Positions 60,171 through 64,000 of a stretch of DNA of 64,000 nt are shown here, in pieces. A program made the translations under genes and the position numbers. Each line of letters starts with the position of its first letter. The first letter of the stretch is position 1. The DNA lies in the NCBI RefSeq assembly GCF_014202505.1, contig NZ_JACHGW010000004.1:620001-684000 (forward strand). Reading direction: 5' to 3'. The notes under the pieces were generated by a model, which searched no databases, was not told the DNA's origin, and saw only the letters and a program-made list of their open reading frames with translations. Source of the DNA: Armatimonas rosea. GTDB lineage: Bacteria; Armatimonadota; Armatimonadia; Armatimonadales; Armatimonadaceae.

Positions 60171-61334
60171 ATGAACCCAAAGCGTCTCTCTGTTCTCCTC
60201 CTCGCAGGCGGCACCGCAGCTGCCGGAGCCATCGCGTTCTCCCTGCGTGCCCAGGATCGTCGTTTCTACCTTACCGAGCCGGTCGCGGGTGTGGCGCACG
60301 CACAAACGCCCGCCACACCCGCGGTGGATGGGGCCAAGCTCAAGGCCAATGAGATCGGGCGCATCCCGATTGTCATGTACCACTCCATCGACGAGCCCGG
60401 GACCAAGTACGATGCCCACGGCCTCAATATTCATGGCGAGACCTTCCGCAAGCACCTGACCATGATGGCCAAGGCGGGCTGGTACCCGATGAACGCCCGC
60501 GACATCTACATCCCCGAGAAGCTCCAGGCGGTCCCCGCGGGCATGACCCCGGTCGGGCTGACCTTCGACGATGCCCGGGGCTCGCAGTTCCGCTACAAGA
60601 AAGACGGCACGATCGACCCGAACTGTATCGTCGGGATTCTGGAGAGCTTCCATAAGAAATACGGTGAGAAGTGGCCGCGTGCGGGGACCTTTTTTGCCCT
60701 GCCGAAGTCGTCGTACAACCCCACTCCCTTCTGGCAGGCGGGGCTGGAGAAGAAGAAGTGCCAGTGGCTGGTGGACAATGGCTACGAGCTCTCCAACCAT
60801 AGCTTTGCCCATAAGTTCATGACCCCCATGAACGCCGCCCAGGTCCGCGAGGCGGTCTGGGGGTGCGTCCGGGATATCCGCAAGCTCGCCCCCAGTGCGA
60901 CCATGGACACGTTCTGCGTCCCCTACGGTGCCTACCCCAAGGACAAGAGTACCTGGGACGTGATCCTCAAGGACCCGCAAGGGCAGTACAAGAACCTGGT
61001 TGCCTTCAAGGCCTGGGGCGATGAGTCCTACGCACCCGGTGATAAGCGCTTCGATCCCAGGATAGTGGACCGAATCGGGGTGGACAATGGCTACTTCGAG
61101 GCGGTCTACGCGCGCCTTACCAAGAGTGGAAAGCTCTACGTGAGCGACGGCGACCCCGCGACGATGACGGTTCCCCGGAGCTGGCAGGACTATGTCTCCG
61201 CACACCGACCGGGCGACCTGCCGGTGACGTTCTACGGCGAGGCAAAGCCGAAGACGACAGCGAAGGCAAAACCCAAGGCCGCCGGAAAGAAAAAAGCGGC
61301 GGCACCTGTAGCAAAAAAGCCAAAACAGCCATAA
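60171..61334 (+). CDS. polysaccharide deacetylase family protein
   Basis: 387 residues. An N-terminal hydrophobic segment (LSVLLLAGGTAAAGAIAFSL) is a signal anchor or peptide. The NodB homology domain starts at IPIVMYHSID, with metal-site VGLTFDDARG (Asp133/Asp134) and NHSFAH (His210, His214). It ends with a basic Lys/Ala-rich tail (residues ~350-387, KPKTTAKAKPKAAGKKKAAA), which could bind an acidic polymer or the cell wall. Substrate (peptidoglycan, chitin-like or xylan) unknown. TACACT lies 13 nt upstream of the ATG. It is followed 10 nt later by an SDR gene. Confidence 0.9.
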   Translation: MNPKRLSVLLLAGGTAAAGAIAFSLRAQDRRFYLTEPVAGVAHAQTPATPAVDGAKLKANEIGRIPIVMYHSIDEPGTKYDAHGLNIHGETFRKHLTMMAKAGWYPMNARDIYIPEKLQAVPAGMTPVGLTFDDARGSQFRYKKDGTIDPNCIVGILESFHKKYGEKWPRAGTFFALPKSSYNPTPFWQAGLEKKKCQWLVDNGYELSNHSFAHKFMTPMNAAQVREAVWGCVRDIRKLAPSATMDTFCVPYGAYPKDKSTWDVILKDPQGQYKNLVAFKAWGDESYAPGDKRFDPRIVDRIGVDNGYFEAVYARLTKSGKLYVSDGDPATMTVPRSWQDYVSAHRPGDLPVTFYGEAKPKTTAKAKPKAAGKKKAAAPVAKKPKQP

Positions 61335-61344
61335 TCTAGGGCAT

Positions 61345-62055
61345 ATGCCACAGCAATTTCACCGGGCTATCGTGGTCGGGGGGTCGTCGGGGATTGGGCG
61401 CGAGCTCGTGACACAGCTCGCGGCCTCCGGTTGCCAGGTCGCCTCGCTCGCCCGCCGCGACCAGCCCCAGGGCGAGAATATCCGCACCTACGCCCACGAT
61501 GTCACCGACTTCGCCGCGATCCCTGCCCTCTTCCAGCAGATCTGTCTCGACCTAGGCGGGCTCGACCTGCTGGTCTACGCATCGGGGGTCATGCCTCCCG
61601 TCAGGCCCGATGAGTTCAGCTTCGACAAGGACAAGCAGATGGTCGATGTCAATGTCCTGGGAGCGGTTGCCTGGTGCAACGAAGCGGCGCAGCGCTTCGG
61701 GCAGGCCGGGAGTGGGACGATTGTCGGGATCGGCTCGGTTGCGGGAGACCGTGGCCGCGCCCCCAAGCCGGTCTACGGCGCGACCAAGGCCTTCTTTGAG
61801 TGCTACCTGGAGTCGCTGCGAAACCGCATTGGGAGCAAAGGGGTCGCCGTGGTCACCATCAAGCCCGGCCCCACCGATACCCCCATGGCCGCAGACCATG
61901 TCGGGGCGAAGTTTCCGGTCGCCGAGGCAGCCCGTCAGATTCTCAGCGCGGCACGGGCGGGCAAGCGGGTGGCCTACATTCCCTGGACGATGGCCCTCGC
62001 CTTCTTTATCATCCGCCGGCTGCCGTCGCCGCTCATGCAGAGGCTAAAGTTTTGA
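61345..62055 (+). CDS. short-chain dehydrogenase, DprE2-like
   Basis: 236 residues. Classical SDR: cofactor motif VGGSSGIGREL (13-20), YASGVMPP at the NNAG place, Ser in GIGSVAG, and the YGATKA active-site Tyr/Lys. The C-terminus has a hydrophobic helix (LAFFIIRRLPSPLM) that could touch the membrane, as in polyprenyl-phosphate-sugar SDRs. The next gene is a DprE1-like FAD oxidase starting in the stop codon (TTGA overlap), so the pair may epimerise a polyprenyl-phosphate sugar as DprE1/DprE2 do. That specific role is inferred from pairing. Confidence 0.85.
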   Translation: MPQQFHRAIVVGGSSGIGRELVTQLAASGCQVASLARRDQPQGENIRTYAHDVTDFAAIPALFQQICLDLGGLDLLVYASGVMPPVRPDEFSFDKDKQMVDVNVLGAVAWCNEAAQRFGQAGSGTIVGIGSVAGDRGRAPKPVYGATKAFFECYLESLRNRIGSKGVAVVTIKPGPTDTPMAADHVGAKFPVAEAARQILSAARAGKRVAYIPWTMALAFFIIRRLPSPLMQRLKF

Positions 62056-63476
62056 GCTGCCCCCTACCCAAAGACCGCATCGAGCGGGTGAGTGCGTGGG
62101 GCATGAACACCCACACCACCGGCTATGTCTTCCGCCCCACGACGGTCGCGGGCATCCAAGAGGCGCTGGACACCGCACGCCAGCACGGGCGCTTTGTGGC
62201 CCTGCGCGGCTCCGGCTGCTCCTACGGGGATGCATCGCTCGGCGCGGAGAATGTCGTGCTGGACATCACCCGCATGAACCGGATTCTCTCCTGGGACCCG
62301 ATCAAGGGAGTCGCGGAGTGCGAGCCGGGCGTGACCATCAAGCAGCTCTGGCAGTACACCCTCGGCGATGGCTGGTGGCCCTACGTGGTCTCGGGGACGA
62401 TGTTTCCGACCCTGGCGGGGGCCGCCGCGATGAATATCCACGGCAAGAACAACTTCCGGGTCGGAACAATCGGGGACCATATCCTGGAGTTTGATCTGCT
62501 GCTCCCGTCGGGCGAGCTGCGCACCTGCAGCCGCGAGCAAGACCCCGAGCTCTTCCATGCCGCGATCGGGGGCTTCGGGATGCTGGGAGTCTTCACGCGC
62601 ATCAAGATCGAGCTCAAAAAGGTCTACTCGGGCCACCTGCGGGTCACGCCTATCGGGGTCAAGAACTGGCGCGAGATGTTCTCCGAGTTTGACAAGCACC
62701 TCCCCGACTCGGACTACCTGGTCGGCTGGGTGGACTGCTTCGGGGCGGGCGCGGCGAGCGGGCGCGGCCAGATCCACCGCGCGGACTACCTCAAGCCCGG
62801 CGAGGACACGATCCCCGCACAGACCCTCCAAGTGGCACACCAGGAGCTCCCCGACACCCTCTTTGGGCTACTTCCCAAGAGCATCATGTGGAAGTTCATC
62901 AAGCCCTTCACCAACGACCTTGGCATGCGCCTCATCAACAGCCTCAAGTACCTGTCGTCGGTGACCCTCACCCAAGGGAAGGTCCACGATGTCACCCATG
63001 CGGGATTTGCCTTTTTGCTGGACTACGTCCCGGGCTGGAAGTACGCCTACCTGCCCGATGGCCTGATCCAGTACCAGAGCTTTATTCCTAAGGAGACCGC
63101 CGAGAAGTGCTTCGCGGACCAGCTCGCGCTCTGCCAGAAGCGTGGGATCGTTCCGTATCTCGGGGTGTTCAAGCGCCACAAGACCGACCCGTTTCTCATG
63201 ACCCACTCGGTCGATGGCTACTCTTTTGCGCTGGACTTCAAGATCACCCAGAAGAACCGAGCGGCGCTCTGGGCGCTGGCGGCGGAGCTGGATGCCCTTG
63301 TCCTCGCCGCGGGGGGGCGCTTCTACTTCGCCAAGGACATCACCCTCCACCCCGACCGGCTCCAGAGCTATCTGGCCGAGGAGCGTGTCCAGCGCTTTCT
63401 CGCGCTCAAGCAGCAGCTCGACCCCGAGAGCCTCCTCCAGACCGATCTCTTCCGCCGTATCTTCGGAAAAAAATAA
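62052..63476 (+). CDS. FAD-binding oxidase, DprE1-like
   Basis: 474 residues from a TTG overlapping the SDR stop codon. VSAWGMNTHTTGYVFRPTTVAGIQEAL and LRGSGCSYGDASLGAENVVLDI form the PCMH-type FAD domain, with AAMNIHGKNNFRVGTIGDHILEFDLLLPSGE the second FAD contact. A substrate domain ends in RFYFAKDITLHPDRLQSYL ... LDPESLLQTDLFRRIF, as in D-arabinono-lactone oxidase and decaprenylphosphoryl-ribose 2'-oxidase DprE1. Together with the coupled SDR it suggests oxidation and reduction of a lipid-linked sugar. No arabinan machinery is seen in this window. Confidence 0.85.
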   Translation: MSCPLPKDRIERVSAWGMNTHTTGYVFRPTTVAGIQEALDTARQHGRFVALRGSGCSYGDASLGAENVVLDITRMNRILSWDPIKGVAECEPGVTIKQLWQYTLGDGWWPYVVSGTMFPTLAGAAAMNIHGKNNFRVGTIGDHILEFDLLLPSGELRTCSREQDPELFHAAIGGFGMLGVFTRIKIELKKVYSGHLRVTPIGVKNWREMFSEFDKHLPDSDYLVGWVDCFGAGAASGRGQIHRADYLKPGEDTIPAQTLQVAHQELPDTLFGLLPKSIMWKFIKPFTNDLGMRLINSLKYLSSVTLTQGKVHDVTHAGFAFLLDYVPGWKYAYLPDGLIQYQSFIPKETAEKCFADQLALCQKRGIVPYLGVFKRHKTDPFLMTHSVDGYSFALDFKITQKNRAALWALAAELDALVLAAGGRFYFAKDITLHPDRLQSYLAEERVQRFLALKQQLDPESLLQTDLFRRIFGKK

Positions 63477-63623
63477 GGCCGCGCACCCGCAGAACGGGAC
63501 ACGGCCTGAGGAATCGTGTTCAGGTTAGACTTGGTGTGTGATCCTTGGGTTTTGCCGGCGAGGAAGGCTTTGTCGGCTTCGGCCTCTCCTTTTTGGGTGT
63601 CGGGCGGTCGTCCTCGATCTCCA

Positions 63624-64000
63624 TCATTCTTGCCCGAGAATACGCGCGGGTCGGCGACGGAGAACGACGAGCGTTCCGGCCAAGAGCAAGGCGACTGTCG
63701 TGGGCTCGGGAGCACTGCCCGCCGCGGAGACAACCGAGAGCTGCCAGTTTTGGGTGGTGTCTCCCGCCGATGTCTGCACGGTGAAGTCTCCAAAGTAGTC
63801 CCCCACAGAGATGGTCGCAGAGTCACCGATAAAGATATTAAAGAGCTCCCCAGTGAAGCTTGCCCCCGAGCCAAAGGTAGCGGGAAAGTTCAGAAAGAGC
63901 GGGCTATCGTCGATACTGAGTCCCGCCGGCGTGCCGATTACCGTAAAACCACTGCCCGTTATATCCAGTGCGCTACCGCCTAGGTTTGTCAGCGTTGCCT
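63624..64000 (-). CDS. PEP-CTERM-sorted secreted protein, C-terminal part
   Basis: The right window edge cuts the gene; about 125 C-terminal residues are present. A beta-rich segment (FTVIGTPAGLSIDDSPLFLNFPATFG ... GELFNIFIGDSATISVGDYFGDFTVQTSAG) is followed by SAPEPTTVALLLAGTLVVLRRRPARILGQE, a clear PEP-CTERM signal: Pro-Glu-Pro, one membrane helix and a basic cluster. Proteins with this tail are processed by exosortase and displayed on or released from the surface, usually in exopolysaccharide-making diderms. The host protein's function is unknown. Confidence 0.85.
   Translation of the reverse strand, partial: ATLTNLGGSALDITGSGFTVIGTPAGLSIDDSPLFLNFPATFGSGASFTGELFNIFIGDSATISVGDYFGDFTVQTSAGDTTQNWQLSVVSAAGSAPEPTTVALLLAGTLVVLRRRPARILGQE

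Noticed and set aside
1-64000. CRISPR arrays, rRNA genes, prophage or plasmid replication genes
   Set aside because: Scanned for regularly spaced repeats and recognisable cas, phage or rep products; none seen.

Overview
The window is about 63-65% G+C and tightly packed with genes. It looks like a chromosomal segment of an Armatimonadota bacterium (Armatimonas-like; moderately confident). The signs are a pseudopilin with a C-terminal H-X9-DG motif, a PEP-CTERM protein, planctomycete-type secreted cytochrome/DUF1552/DUF1553 genes, several PhyH-family dioxygenases, and a diderm TonB/ExbBD system. No rRNA, CRISPR array, prophage or plasmid functions are visible.

Layout. 1-4.2 kb: the C-terminal part of a GTPase-like protein with a partner of unknown function, then nadB and a medium-chain dehydrogenase. 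4.27-4.90 kb: a tRNA-Lys gene (minus strand) with a 58-nt insert in its anticodon loop, followed by a 0.5-kb AT-rich unit that carries a PD-(D/E)XK homing endonuclease and ends in a 28-bp copy of the tRNA 3' end. 5.0-7.5 kb: pyruvate kinase, a DivIC/FtsB-like protein and an exopolysaccharide sugar transferase. 7.8-14.1 kb: a TonB-dependent receptor operon (receptor, ExbB, two ExbD, a long TonB). 14.1-19.4 kb: an ABC ATPase, three PhyH dioxygenases, a lipoprotein and an AraC regulator. 19.4-24.4 kb: coaD, a coiled-coil protein, YceD, Nif3, apt and small unknowns. 24.5-28.6 kb: a DUF4419 protein and gyrA. 28.7-34.3 kb: a double alpha/beta hydrolase, a DUF1592-type cytochrome protein and a DUF1552 protein. 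34.3-39.5 kb: a Uma2 nuclease, a DgkA-PAP2 fusion, a CNNM/CorC protein, a polysaccharide export protein and an Mrp ATPase. 39.5-45.9 kb: a LacI regulator with a clear promoter and operator, a pseudopilin, an unknown carbohydrate-active-like protein, a GH30-like xylanase and a CE15-like glucuronoyl esterase, which together read as a glucuronoxylan locus. 45.9-51.8 kb: small unknown proteins, a PQQ-type beta-propeller, a HigB/HigA-like toxin-antitoxin pair and an SGNH hydrolase. 51.9-58.6 kb: a DUF6250-like protein, a rhamnogalacturonan lyase-like protein and a large PSCyt1/DUF1549/LamG/DUF1553 protein. 58.6-63.5 kb: hisD, a polysaccharide deacetylase, and an SDR plus FAD oxidase pair resembling DprE2/DprE1. 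The window closes inside a PEP-CTERM protein gene.

Three genome-scale patterns stand out. First, at least eight genes have a TANNNT -10-like hexamer only 6-11 nt before the start codon, which suggests leaderless mRNAs are common. Second, several families of 80-150 bp GC-rich palindromic repeats lie between genes, supply stop codons at gene ends, and in two cytochrome-type genes sit in frame inside the coding sequence. Third, the tRNA-Lys/endonuclease locus looks like a minimal tRNA-targeting mobile unit and is the most unusual feature of the window.
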